Shown here one piece after another: positions 31,860 to 42,747 of a DNA stretch of 64,000 nt (position 1 is the stretch's first letter; each line of letters begins with the position of its first letter). The stretch lies in contig JARUPY010000602.1 in NCBI GenBank assembly GCA_029817715.1, positions 1,505,501-1,569,500 of the forward strand. Reading direction: 5' to 3'. The notes under the pieces were generated by a model. It had not been told where the DNA came from. It worked only from the letters and a program-made list of their open reading frames with translations, and ran no database searches. The stretch comes from Melastoma dodecandrum. Its lineage: Eukaryota > Streptophyta > Magnoliopsida > Myrtales > Melastomataceae. The position numbers and the translations under genes were made by a program.

Positions 31860-32905
31860 ACAGGTTGCGCCGCCAGTAGTATTGCCGCCAAGCTCGAATT
31901 CATGGAGCCCTCTGCTCTAGTGCAACGACAGGCATGTCCCCTCCCTGGTCAACTTTTCTCGATCCGAGTCGTACTAGCGTTGGGAAAGGCATTGATACAT
32001 CGGCAGGAGTACCTCTGATTGTTTCTGGTTGATTGCTGAGGTGACGAGCATTGACTCGGTTTTCAGTTTCTTTCTTGGTGGGTGGGCTCTTGATTCGTGA
32101 CGATAGACCATCTTGGTTGAAATTACCAGCGGTAGCACTGGAATCTAGTTGGCTTTTGTTGCCGCGATTAGGGGTTACAAGGTTATTATTGTATGCCTGG
32201 CTCATATACCATGGAGGACGGATCATGCTCCTTGCATTTGGGGCAGAGTTATGCCTCACGGGTCCGGCAAAAAGAATTGACCGAGCCATCCAGAAAGCTG
32301 AAGAGATTGTGAGTAGCAATCCAGACTGTTATCTGCTGCGACAATTTGCGAATCCATCCAACCCAAAAGTATGCTAAATGTTTCCACAATCAACGACTTC
32401 GCGGTATCTTGATGGTTCTTAATGAACATTCAATACGCTGCTGTTTTGCAGATACATTACGAGACTAGGAAAGGAAGGTCGACGCTTTCGTCTCGGGATT
32501 CGGAACCGGAGGAATTGTCGCTGGGGTTGGCAAATTTCTTAAGGAGAAGAATATACTTTCAGAAAATATACTTTCAGGTGATAAATGGATGAACTAATCA
32601 TCGTTCATATTGACCATTTCCAGATATCCAGCTGAAAGCGCGATCCTGAATGGCAGGAGCCCCGGTAATGCACATGACGTATTTCTTAAAACCTGATTTA
32701 GTTGTTAGTTTGATGAGGCTGATTTGCAATTAACACACGGGAACTGTGTGCTCGCGAGACACCTTTCGCTGCATAATCTAACCAACTTTGTCGGACCTAC
32801 AAACAGCAGGCAAGCACCTGATACAAGGGACTGGGGCTGGATTTGTCCCCCCGTCCTCGATGTCCAATTGCTCGATGAAGTAATCGACCGGAGTTCCCCA
32901 GTTCT
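31860..32905 (+). pseudogene. Cysteine synthase (O-acetylserine thiol-lyase) pseudogene
   Basis: Decayed copy of a PLP-dependent cysteine synthase or cyanoalanine synthase. Recognisable blocks in order: GCAASSIAAKLEFMEPS (from 31863), EITSGSTGI followed by an in-frame stop and [13 protein letters not shown] (about 32120-32195), [14 protein letters not shown] and [17 protein letters not shown] (32230-32340), NPSNPK, an intron with an AG acceptor at 32451, IHYET, FVSGFGTGGIVAGVGKFLKE (about 32490-32550), AESAILNGR, and GAGFVPP followed, after a shift in a C-run (32847-32852), by VLDVQLLDEVIDR. Stops, frameshifts and loss of the PLP-lysine region make it non-functional. It keeps an intron at the family's usual place, so it arose by DNA duplication rather than retroposition. 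Confidence 0.8.
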
Positions 32906-33397
32906 TGGTACAGAGACGTGCGACTTAAAACAGATCACTTGAGTATTTTTGCTTGGAAGAGAACACCTAAAAAATGAAACCAATACACTTGCTGATCCTC
33001 TTGCTGCATCTCAGGTATCAAGCGAGTAATTCATCGAAGTTGACAAGCTCTTGGCTCTTGAGATTTCTGGAAAATCCTGTGATTAGACAACATGCTACAG
33101 ATAACTCTTTTTCGTTGTCTTCGTGGGTGATATTTACCAGCTTCATTAAGTAATATCTTTCCACCATTCTTTTAGACTCCATCCAGAATGACGGCGAAAA
33201 CATGACCCATAAGTGAGAGTTTACAAGATATTATGAACAAACTTGGAATCTTCGAAAGCTCTTCCAATAAAACAGTACGGCTGTTATGATTATATTCCAT
33301 TAATAATGATTTATCAACACGAGGCTGATACTATAATGTCCAACATTGCCCTCTACAGAGCAACCTGATCCAAGCCATCGCCAAATCGTTAGCTGGA

Positions 33398-36300
33398 CTA
33401 CTCTTTGGCCGATGCACCTTCTGCCTCAAAAACCACTTCTTCATTGGAATGTTTCTGCCATTCTGGCAGGGGACAACCTTGATAAGAGTTGTTCTCCAAG
33501 CAATACTTCAGAAGCTTATCCCAAGAGGGATCCTACCAACAGTACAAGTATTTAGCACGGTCAGTTAGCAGCACACATTTGAATCACTATTGTTGATAAC
33601 AAAAGATAAGCATGTACCTTGCAAACTACGTGCGGATTTCCTATAATGACGAGCAAGGACCTCGCGCGAGTTATCGCAACATTGAATCTCCTCCAGTCGC
33701 TGAGGAAGCCAAGGGAATGCATCCTGTCGAGCTTCTCGTGTCTCATCATTGATCGAACTGTAGAGACAATAATCACCTCCTTCTCCTGCCCCTGGAACTG
33801 TTCCACACTTCCAACCTTTACGCCATTAATGTCCCGATTTTCAAGTACTTTTCTGATCTTAACAACTTGCTGCTGGTACGGTGTGATCACCCCAATATCG
33901 GATTCGCTGAGATCAAATTCTTCGATCAACCTCCTGATAAGTTCCATCACCTTGCTAGCCTCAATGCGATTAAACCATGATGGGTTGTTGCCTTCCCTTT
34001 CGTCACATCCCATGACACCATCAAAAAGAATAGGGAACTCGCTATTAGGAAGCAAGTCATCAGAAGCCGATAATGCCGACGAGTTTTCCTTACATGCCAA
34101 CAAGTCCCCACTGTAGAATAATTTTGAAGGAAGGTCCAAAATCGCTGGATGGCATCTATAGTTCCTCACCAATTTGGTAATGAAGTCGTTGTTCTCATTT
34201 CTATAAAGTTCCATTTCAAACAGTCTTTCGAGGAAAGATTTCCCCAAACCAAGCGTGGCTGCATCTTTAGAGTGTACAACAGGGCCCAGCTGCTTCGGAT
34301 CTCCAGCAAGAACAACTACCGTTTCCTTTTGACAGAAGTTGGCCATGGGGATCATACATTCTGGCTCAGATGCTTGGCCCGCCTCATCCAAGAAGATATG
34401 TGAAAAGTGACCCCGCTCAAGGCCTTCAGCTCTAAGAGAAGCACAACTCGCATAAGTAGAGATGATTATCCTGTACTGGATCAACGCTTGACGCGGGGGA
34501 CATTTGAAAATGGACTCAAAATAATAGCAGAAACGGCGGTGGTCAGGTAGAAGATCCTCAAAGGGACGGCTAGTAGCATTTAACCTGAATATCTCACCAT
34601 TATTGACTTCCTCGGCATCATTAGCAACTAGCTTTTCAAGTATGTGATCTGCAGCACTATTGGACGCAGCACAAATGAGTATCCGACAACGGTTTCTCGT
34701 CTTGTATATCTGTAGTACAGCCTCCGCCATAGTCGCAGTTTTGCCTGTGCCCGGGGGGCCAAAAATAACATATGGGGGAGCACCTTCAAGACTAAGGATT
34801 TTCTGGATGGAAAGCTTCTGTTCCTCATTCAAGCCAGATGTCAAAGGTGGAAAAGGGCTTGATTTCCTCGCATTTGATGTCGATGGGAAGAGAAAACCAT
34901 TTTCCAGGGTCTCCGCAGCTTCGATTGCTTGATACAGCCTCCTCATATTTACCCTATTATAGGAGAAGCAAATATTGTAGAGATTTGAGTCAATATGTCG
35001 ACGATGGACGTCTTTAGCGAATTTCAGAAGCAATTCTTCATTTTTAATTCGAAAGATGATGCCCTGCAAATTAACATGTCACACAAATGTTAGAAAGAAG
35101 AGAAACCCAGTGTGATAAGGAACTATGCCAGAATAATATCATGCCGTCAAGTACAACGAGACAGAGAGCAAGCAAAGATAATAAAGCATCACCAAACAAT
35201 AAATCATCTAGTGATGACTATGCAACAAAATGAAAATTTTCACTGGGATGAGAGTAATAGATGAGCCTCCCATTAGATCATGTCGTCATGTGGCATCCTA
35301 TGTATTGGTGTTCCAACGTCGACTCTCATTCACGCACAAAGAAACAGCTTTTGTGCATTCAAACAGCATTTCTCAAAAAAAAAACTTCAAAATTTTCAGC
35401 ATGTGATTGATATGAATACTTCCATAATTGACCCTTATGAAAATACCTGATAAGCCACTCTATCTGTTCCATGCTTTACAAAGACAGTGTCTCCCTGTCC
35501 AAGTGACGGCTTTCTATCGGAAAGCCCGGGAACATGCAGCGATAAAAGATCCGGACCTTTCTCTTTCATACAGACACAATCCAAAGCATGAAACCCCATT
35601 TCTTCCTGCATTGACAAAAGGCGATATGAGATAAGTTCGATGACAATGGGAATAAAAGGATGGGTACGCAGCTGCTTTAGTAATATGACCTTACCTCCAA
35701 GTGCAGTTCTTCCAAGATAAGCAAACTGCTAAAGTAAGCAGAGTAGTTTTCCACTGTCAAACCTTCATCGAGAGGCCAAGGAATTTTCTTATCTGCAACC
35801 AGCTCCCTGATTCTTTTTGGAATAGGATACTCGGGTAGCGGGGCCTTCTTTGATGCAGGCGCGGGTTTCGACCTCGCAGGATGAACCATGGGCACAAAAT
35901 CATTGATTGAAAAATTTTTTCTTCTTGGATTTCTCGAATATGGCCTACTTGAGGACAAAGACTGAGCTACATTATCCTCAGCCAAAAGGAAAGCGGCCCG
36001 CTCGATTCTGCACTCGGTAGTATCAAAATGAACCAAAGCTTGGTGCATTCCCAGCTCCTCCGGTTTGCAAGATAACCAAAGCCGTAGAGTCTGATTGGGC
36101 TGAAGTACTCTATCCTCCAGAGAGTCGCCCTCCCGATAAGCCCTGACATAACTCTCGTCTGAGAAGGTCGAAGGAGGCTCCATTATAGACAGCTTGAATG
36201 AGTTCTTTGGGCTGGAGTAATAAATCCTAATTGCCCAGATATCAACGGCCTCATCGGTTTTATTTCGAATGGTAATCTGACATGTGGAAACTTTGCCAAT

Positions 36301-36483
36301 GACAGCAGATTGAGGTCTGTCGTTTACGAGAGGAAATGGGGTCGATATGATAACTGGCTCGTCATCTTCCGCCTCATAATCACACAGGGAAAGATCATTC
36401 CCTAGGTCCAGAAACCCTACGTCTTCTCTACTGCCAACTACAGAGTATTCATCAGTGTAGCTGCCTTTTCCTCTGGATTCCAT
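33398..36483 (-). CDS. SDE3: SDE3-like RNA helicase (MOV10/UPF1-type superfamily 1)
   Basis: RNA helicase of the SDE3/MOV10 group, which supports RNA silencing and associates with AGO proteins. Four coding exons join in phase: 36483-35695, 35605-35447, 35063-33618 and 33532-33398, giving 842 residues. I recall about 1,000 for Arabidopsis SDE3, so this model is shorter. The N-terminus starts [20 protein letters not shown]. Exon 2 carries [20 protein letters not shown]. The helicase part has Walker [19 protein letters not shown] (motif II), [11 protein letters not shown] (motif III), [36 protein letters not shown] (motif V) and [11 protein letters not shown] (motif VI). The last exon encodes [20 protein letters not shown] Met 13 codons upstream (36522) is open too, but it is unlike the family. 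No broken motif was found. Confidence 0.9.
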
Positions 36484-37562
36484 TAACGCCAAACACAGGC
36501 GAATCCTTGAAATCCTAAACACATTTCCAAATGGTTAGCAAGCTGCGTTCGATGCCCCATGAGAGCTCGAGAAACAAAAAAGACGCATAAACACTTATCG
36601 CCCGAAATAAGTTGAGACAGAAGTACTGGCATAGCTTCTTTTTTTTATGATAGATCAGAAAAACCTTAGCAAAGCTTGATCACCAAATATTGATTTGGAT
36701 CTCTCCTTGAAGCCCCATTTTCTTCAACCAAAATGAAAGAAGAGATAAAGAGGGCATTCGTACAAGGTACAAGCTAAATTAAGTTGGAGTCACTGAACTG
36801 TCGTAAGTCACAGGTTCCATTTTCACATCTGGAGATGCCAGAGCCGGCAATCGCAGTTGGTAGAAAAACCAACCAACTAAAGTTTCTCCGGACATAAAAT
36901 CCAGGCATCAAACCATAAAAAACAAAATCATGGCCATCCTGTACATCTTTATCACACACCTCCAACTGCCCTAGGAAGAAAAGAACCGCATCGCCATCAC
37001 CAGCACAACAGAACCGTTGTACACCCATCATGGGGCACACAAAGTCACAAAAAACCCAGAAACTATCCAGTACAGGATCGGTCCAAAACCGAAGAAATGC
37101 TCCACCTTTGTGGTTCAAGCCTTGGTTTTTTGAGTCACAGATCAAGTTTCCAAAAACACGAGGGGAAAAACAAACCGAAAAGGGAGTTCCCCAGTTCAAA
37201 ATGCAATGTTCGGATGAATATGATCCCCGTACCCTAGCAGAGACAAGTCAGAGCAGCGCAAGAAATGGCGACGAAGAATCAGACGAGGGCATTCATTCGC
37301 CTTTTGAGTGAAGAGTTTAAAGGGAGTGAGGCAAACTTCTCGGAGAAGTTAATGAAATGAAACGACAAAGTGCTCCAGTTGCCTCGTTGTCCTTTTTTTT
37401 CATCGAATTTGTCGTTCGCTTTCTTTTTTACAAAATATTTTACGGAAGAATTATTAATTTTTAAAAATTTTTAAATTATGTTTTTAATTGGTTATTAAAA
37501 GATAACGACTTTAATTTATAAAATATTTACAACATATACTGCCTGCATTTAAAGGACTGTAT
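36484..37562. promoter_or_regulatory. Leader and upstream region of the SDE3-like gene
   Basis: The first 800 bases have moderate complexity and may hold a leader exon and intron. A 141-codon minus-strand frame (37199-36774) has no known domain. Beyond 37400 the DNA becomes AT-rich. No core promoter element was identified. Confidence 0.35.
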
Positions 37563-37996
37563 AACCGAGTTTTGTACGGAAATACGGTTAGTTTTTTAAA
37601 AAAAAATTACGAAATACGGTCCGAATTTCGTAAAATACGATTTTACCGTCGAAGGGGCGCGTCTAACCCGCCCCTCATGTGAAAACCCTCCCCCTAAACA
37701 CTTAGCAAAAAGGGAGGAAAACCCACCTCTTTAGTGAATGAATAAGGGGCGGGTCCGCCCCTCAGGCCGAGTTGGTAAAAGTATCGTTGCAACGTCTTGG
37801 GTTCGAATCTTAATGGCATCAATTTTTTTTTATTTTTTAGGTAAAAGTATAATGAGAATTGATGAGGGGCGGGTTTTATTTTAAGGGGCGCGTTTTCAAG
37901 CCACGCCCATTTGACGGTAAAATCGTATTTTACGAAACTCGAACCGTATTTCACAAAATTTTTTTAAAAACTAACATTATTTCCGTACAAAACTCT
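37563..37996. mobile_element. Foldback/MITE element with about 90-bp terminal inverted repeats
   Basis: The left end from 37567 reads GAGTTTTGTACGGAAATA. The right end in reverse complement reads GAGTTTTGTACGGAAATAAT. Similarity continues inward for about 90 bases through TCGTAAAATACGATTTTACC and into a GC-rich GGGGCGCG/CGCGCCCC part. TGTAT occurs directly outside both ends (37558-37562 and 37997-38001), a probable 5-bp target-site duplication. There is no coding capacity. Fragments with related GAGTTTTGTACG sequence recur near 61960-62030. Confidence 0.75.
37757..37815 (+). other. tRNA-like segment inside the foldback element
   Basis: GGCCGAGTTGGT (37767-37778) resembles a pol III A-box and GGTTCGAATC (37799-37808) is an almost perfect B-box, spaced as in a tRNA. 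An A/T-rich tail follows. No complete cloverleaf with paired acceptor arms is present, so it is a tRNA-derived relic rather than a tRNA gene. Confidence 0.5.
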
Positions 37997-38001
37997 TGTA
38001 T

Positions 38002-38394
38002 GGCCAGCTTATTGATATTTCTAATGAAAATTTCCCAATAAAACCAGAATATCAACTTGACTCGATGGTTTGTATTCCAATAAGCATCCTGGCCAGACAA
38101 ACCAGCCTTGAGACACGGCATAAAAGGGACAGCAGTGCATTGGTGAGAGAGCTATGATGCATCGACACCGCGATTCCAGCCATCGCGGATCTTCCAACCG
38201 TATATCAGACTGAGAACAACAATGTCAGCCACTGATCTTGATCTTTTTCTTAAGACGGCAAAAAGAATCTCAGACCGCACTGCAATTATACACAACTCTG
38301 ATGGAAAAAAGCAGTCTTCTTCCCTGAGAGAAGGATACCAATTCGTCTGAGCAATTTGCCGGTATTAATGGAAAACAGTCGCGGACATGGATTT
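38002..38394. other. Unassigned intergenic DNA
   Basis: No gene, repeat or RNA was recognised between the foldback element and the methyltransferase pseudogene. Confidence 0.35.
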
Positions 38395-38910
38395 GGGCAA
38401 CCGCCAATATGCAAGGTGTTGTACTGGGATCCCCTCAAATTCTCCATATAGAAGAAGAGCCATGTTCTACGCTGTGCCTTTCACGGCCTTTTTTAAATTC
38501 AAACCAGATCTCATGGTGGTCGGATATCGTGTGTGTGCCGCCTACCCACATACTCCAGCCCCAAGCTCTACAGTCTCCTCGTACACTCTCCCCCCGTCAG
38601 GGTAACCAATGAAATGCAGACCAACTCGAATAGTGCCGCGACCGATCTCTAGAACACGTGATTCAGGTTTGAGGCTGTCGCGTACCCCTGCCCGATTTCC
38701 CTGTCGTTGGGGTCGGAATCCTTAAACAATCGAACTCCAGCTTTGACCGAGACATTCGTCCTCACACGTTGCTCTCGGAACACATTGGCTAGAGAATCCA
38801 GAGCAAGAGGTGAGGGCCAATATCACGGTCAAAGCAGGAATCCGGCTGTGCTGCGACTTCGGCAGAAATCTGGGCATGAACAATGAAAGTAGATGGAATG
38901 GAAGGGTGTG
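38395..38910 (-). pseudogene. SAM-dependent methyltransferase-like pseudogene, copy 1
   Basis: Minus-strand remnant of an uncharacterised plant family of SAM-dependent methyltransferases. Read 5' to 3': a 5' part shared with copy 2, including SIVKDSDPND; then, in shifted frames, LKPESRVLEIGRGTIRVGLH (motif I, usually GCGTLR, near 38680-38625); then SLGLEYVGRR and HHEIWFEFKKGRE near the 3' end (about 38560-38480). The middle of the protein is missing and there are frameshifts and a stop, so it cannot make the enzyme. I recognise the family by pattern only. Compared with copy 2, about 120 bases are absent near 38775. Confidence 0.6.
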
Positions 38911-39235
38911 GCCCCATTTATAGGGAGTGATAACGAGAAGCACATATAGATTCCCCATCTAACGAAAATATTTCCAAAATGATATATCCATGCCACAATA
39001 TATTTCAATAAATCCATCTAACTGAAAGTAGTTTAACTCAAATCAAATCAGATTCAATAAAATATTCTTCTTATAGTATAAAATCATATCGTAACATCCT
39101 TAAAACATTTTTTCCGAGATATAAAGTAATTTTATCCCATTTAATAGCACGAAATGAAAAACAGAGAAAAATGTTCGATAATAAAATAATATAATAACAA
39201 TCTTTAACTACCGAGAAAAATTCTCATTTCCCCCC
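38911..39235 (-). repeat. Duplicated upstream region, copy 1 (with TATA box)
   Basis: This stretch matches 40831-41180 closely, including the TATA box CTATAAAT on the minus strand (38923-38916), the block around AACTGAAAGTAGTTTAACTC, and the AGAAAAATGTTCGATAATA region, with small indels. It was the promoter side of the methyltransferase-like gene, duplicated with its first exon. Confidence 0.75.
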
Positions 39236-39534
39236 TCCCTCCCCTCAATTGGAGTTTGTTTGGAAGGCCGCGGATGAGGGTTAATCTTCTTCTGCTTCCA
39301 TTTTATTCAACCTTTGGTTGCACTGACACCTGTGAATTTGTGTCAAATTTTAATTAAAGTTTTTAATTTATTTTCGACAATACCATAATGGAAGATATTT
39401 TTGTAATTTGTGTAGGCTTATGTTAAATGATAAAAAAGGAGTCAGTTTTCTTAAAAATTCCAATTATAAAATCCATTCTCTTTTCATTTTCACCTCATCG
39501 TTATTATATAGAGAAAGACAGTCGGAGACGGGCG
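39236..39534. other. AT-rich spacer
   Basis: No gene or recognisable element lies between the duplicated upstream region and the plastid-like fragment. Confidence 0.35.
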
Positions 39535-39600
39535 GGGCTTGTAGCTCAAAGGGTTAGAGCACGTGGCTACGAACTGAAGGTTCGAATCCCTCCTCACCCA
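39535..39600 (+). pseudogene. trnR-ACG: Plastid tRNA-Arg(ACG) remnant with deleted anticodon arm
   Basis: The segment starts GGGCTTGTAGCTC and ends TCGAATCCCTCCTCACCCA, with TGGCTACGAAC holding the ACG anticodon. It matches the plastid trnR-ACG gene as I remember it, but is 66 rather than 74 bases long. The 3' side of the anticodon stem and part of the variable loop are lost, so the cloverleaf cannot close. It is a nuclear copy of plastid DNA, not a working tRNA gene. Confidence 0.75.
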
Positions 39601-39720
39601 TAACCGGCCAAAAAGGGGGAAGAACCTACTCCCATAGGAATAGGAAAATCATGATCGGGATAGCGGACCCAAGACTATGAACTTGGGTGTGGATCTTTTG
39701 TCGAAATGGCACATAAGTAA
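39601..39720 (+). other. Plastid-derived flank of the trnR remnant (NUPT)
   Basis: The sequence after the tRNA remnant, including ACCGGCCAAAAAGGGG, GAAAATCATGATCGGGATAG and GGATCTTTTGTCGAAATGGC, resembles the plastid DNA downstream of trnR-ACG as I recall it. It contains small differences expected of an old insertion. The right border is uncertain. Confidence 0.55.
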
Positions 39721-40484
39721 ATTTATAATGGTTAGGCACCCTTGGGCGTGATCAACTTTTTACAACAAAAACCAAAAGTTTTTACATCAACAAGTGATTG
39801 ATTGCACGGGTGTGGCTAACAATAGTAACTGATAGTTTGGATGTTTCTCTCGGCCGATGCCCTCAACTGCACAACTTCTCACTGCAACTTCCCTTTAGAC
39901 GGGTAGTGTTCTCGTTTGCACAGCAACCCACCTCACTTGCACAACATCCAACGACCACTTCGTGGCGAACCACACCAGCAGACAACAACATTTGCTTTAA
40001 GTTTCCACACAAACAGAAAGTAGAGCAAAAGTTGTTTTATGTGCTCCTATAGCATGTGATATTCTCTTCAACTCACTGTATCGTTGGTATGCCAGCTTTC
40101 TGTCGCACGTATTCTCCGACGTCTCCCGCAACCTCCAACCAAGAATACCTCGTGGCGTCCTCCAAGTCATCATCCCAAAAGGCTTCACCAACGCTACAAT
40201 ACGCTATATTTTTACACGTTTCTCTCTATAGCTAAATGAAGCTTTTTACATACAAGAATCAAAATCCAAATGTAGAAACCAAAATTAACATAATTAATTC
40301 TAAATGAATAAATTATCAATATATAACTTTTTTTTAATATACAAATGTATCGCCCTATAGCAATTACGAATCATATTAAATCAATGAATGTCTTATTTAA
40401 TAAAATTTTCAAGAATAATAAATTAGAGAAAGTTGTGCACTGGAACTAATCAGTAACCTTAGGTTTCTTCTTTTCCTGGTGTCC
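39721..40484. other. Unassigned DNA between the two methyltransferase copies
   Basis: There are CA-rich and CAAC-rich parts near 39860-40000 and an AT-rich part from 40200. No domain, RNA or transposon terminus was recognised. Confidence 0.35.
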
Positions 40485-40830
40485 TGCTTCAATCCTTGTC
40501 ATTGGGGTCGGAATCCTTGACAATCGAACTCCTGCTTTGACCGAGACATTCGTCCTCACACGTTGCTCGGAGAATCCATCCGATCAATCTCCTGCCGGCA
40601 CCATGATGGGAACCGCCACCCCCCAACTTCGAACACCTCCTCCTCTCCTCTCGTTGTTGCGGATCACCACCGAAGCAAGGGCCAGGAGGTTCTCGAAGAA
40701 GACACATCGGCTGGAGACTCCAGAGCAAGAGGTGAGGGCGAATATCACGGTCAAAGCGGGAATCCGGCTGCGCTGCTACTTCGGCCGAAATCTGGAAGTA
40801 AACACTGAATGTAGATGGAATGGAAGGGTG
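40485..40830 (-). pseudogene. SAM-dependent methyltransferase-like pseudogene, copy 2 (5' fragment)
   Basis: This is the first-exon part of the same gene as copy 1. The minus-strand frame includes ATCEDECLGQSRSSIVKDSD and ends at a stop just after DPNDKD (about 40492), where family members continue. No methyltransferase motif follows downstream, so only the 5' end was duplicated or kept. Copy 2 keeps about 120 bases (near 40590-40700) that copy 1 has lost, so it is closer to the ancestral 5' region. Confidence 0.5.
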
Positions 40831-41180
40831 TGGCCCCATTTATAGGGAGTGATAACGAGAAGCACATACAGATTCCCGATCTAAAGAAAATATTTCCAAA
40901 TCATATCCATGCCATGATATATTTCAATAAATCCATCTAACTGAAAGTAGTTTAACTCAAATCAAATCAGATTCAATAAATATTCTTTGAAACATTTGGA
41001 ATTTTGTATGTATTCTTTGTATAAAATCTTTTCAGAGATATAAAATAATTTTTCGTCGTTGACAAATTCAAATTTACACGCGAACCCCCGTTTAAAATCA
41101 CGAAATGAATACCCAGAAAAATGTGGATGATATAATAATATGATAACAACCTTAACTGCCAGGAAAATTCTCATTTCCGA
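40831..41180 (-). repeat. Duplicated upstream region, copy 2 (with TATA box)
   Basis: Counterpart of 38911-39235. The TATA box CTATAAAT lies on the minus strand at 40845-40838, followed by the leader-like CACACCCTTCCATTCCATC. The block with ACTGAAAGTAGTTTAACTC follows further upstream, then the ATGATAACAACCTTAACTGC region. Confidence 0.75.
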
Positions 41181-42711
41181 TCGATAGATCAGTCATAGTT
41201 TCTAGTGTCATTCGCTTCTGTTTGTTCGTGGCGTGATCGGGACATGGCTAGCGAGATTTTTCCTTGGATGTTTCTCCGAGTGCATGCCCGAGGAAGTAGT
41301 GTTACCAGTTTGTGTGATCCGACTTGGATGTTGAAAATAGTGCAATCATAATGATGTTAAAATGTAGTTTCTTGGAAGCTTCTGCAGACATTTCGCCCGC
41401 TGATTACTGATTACGGATGAAGTTTCTGGAAAAAAAGTATGATGTCCCATAGGCATACATAATGAAGTTCTCCCCTGGATGTAATTTGCCTTTGTTTCCT
41501 GTGGCGTTCTCATGAAAGTTTATGGAACGAACCTCTGGGATTGATCACAATCGGAGAGACACAAAGTACCAGAACAGGATTGATCGTCCAAGAATCACAA
41601 TCGAAGTTATCAATCATTCATCAATCAAGTGCTTGAATATCAAACAAGCAAAACGTACATTTGAAGCCCCCTTGTACAATCTGTTCTAGCTTTTATACAA
41701 TCTGTTAGCTACTAAAAAACTTTGTAACTACATTTAACAGATTTGTACAAGTATATTCTTCCTTCTTCTCTGCATTCTCCCTCTTCTACTGTCTTTCTTT
41801 AACCTACTTTTAATCCTCCTTGAACTTCTTTCAGTTCCATCTTCAGGCTTATGACAGAGGACTATGGGAGGTTTGGATCAAGGTTTGGGTGTTTGTGGAA
41901 GAGCTTTGGTTGTTTATAGAAAATGTTAACATTTCATGTTTCGGGTTTCCTTTGAATAGAAAAAAGAAGAATTGTTTGAGATGGTAAACAGCTTATTAAG
42001 AAATACCATTCGTATGTTTCTCATGTCATGAAAGTGCCGGTCCTCAAAATCAAACGTTTTTTATTTTTTTGGGTCAGGTGAGCGGACCTGCCTGGTTCAC
42101 TGTTGATACACGGTTTGGCAGCTTGTCGGTTCATTTGGATATTCCTCGATGTTTTTCTGCCTTGGATGTATTCCGTAGATCTTAACATCACAGGGAAGCC
42201 GGAAGATGACAAGGTGAGAGCCTGGAAGTTACATTTCTTGTGACGAGAGTCAGCATTTGGCGTAGTGTGCTCGGTTGGAAACATGTTAATATATCAGTCA
42301 TGGAAGTGGACATTCAGAATGTCGAATATCCATCCCATCACACTCTGTGCATTTCTACCTAGCACCGTAGCTTATGTGTGGTGGGTATCTGCATGGCAAG
42401 TGCTCGTATGACAGATTTTTTACGGGCAGAGGAAGAAATCTTTCCTGGGAAGAGCCCCAAGGGAAGGGATAGGATTGCGAATGAAAGTTCAGATCATTTC
42501 TCTGTGATTGGAAAAATTGACGTCCCAAGGGGAAAGAAAGATAGTAGGAAGGAAGAGCGTAGTAGGCATACAACAATAGCTTTAAACAAAGAGGTGGCTG
42601 GCTTGTCTACTTCTGAGTTGATATATTTCTCTGTCCCTCCCTCTTGGAGTGAGTGAGTCAACAATGTCTGCCTTTGTTTATTATACGCTGTCTGCGTGTG
42701 TGTCTGTTTGG

Positions 42712-42747
<36 letters not shown>

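Noticed and set aside
36774..37199. 141-codon minus-strand frame upstream of the SDE3-like gene
   Set aside because: No recognisable domain, and composition like a leader or intron; position fits untranslated upstream sequence.
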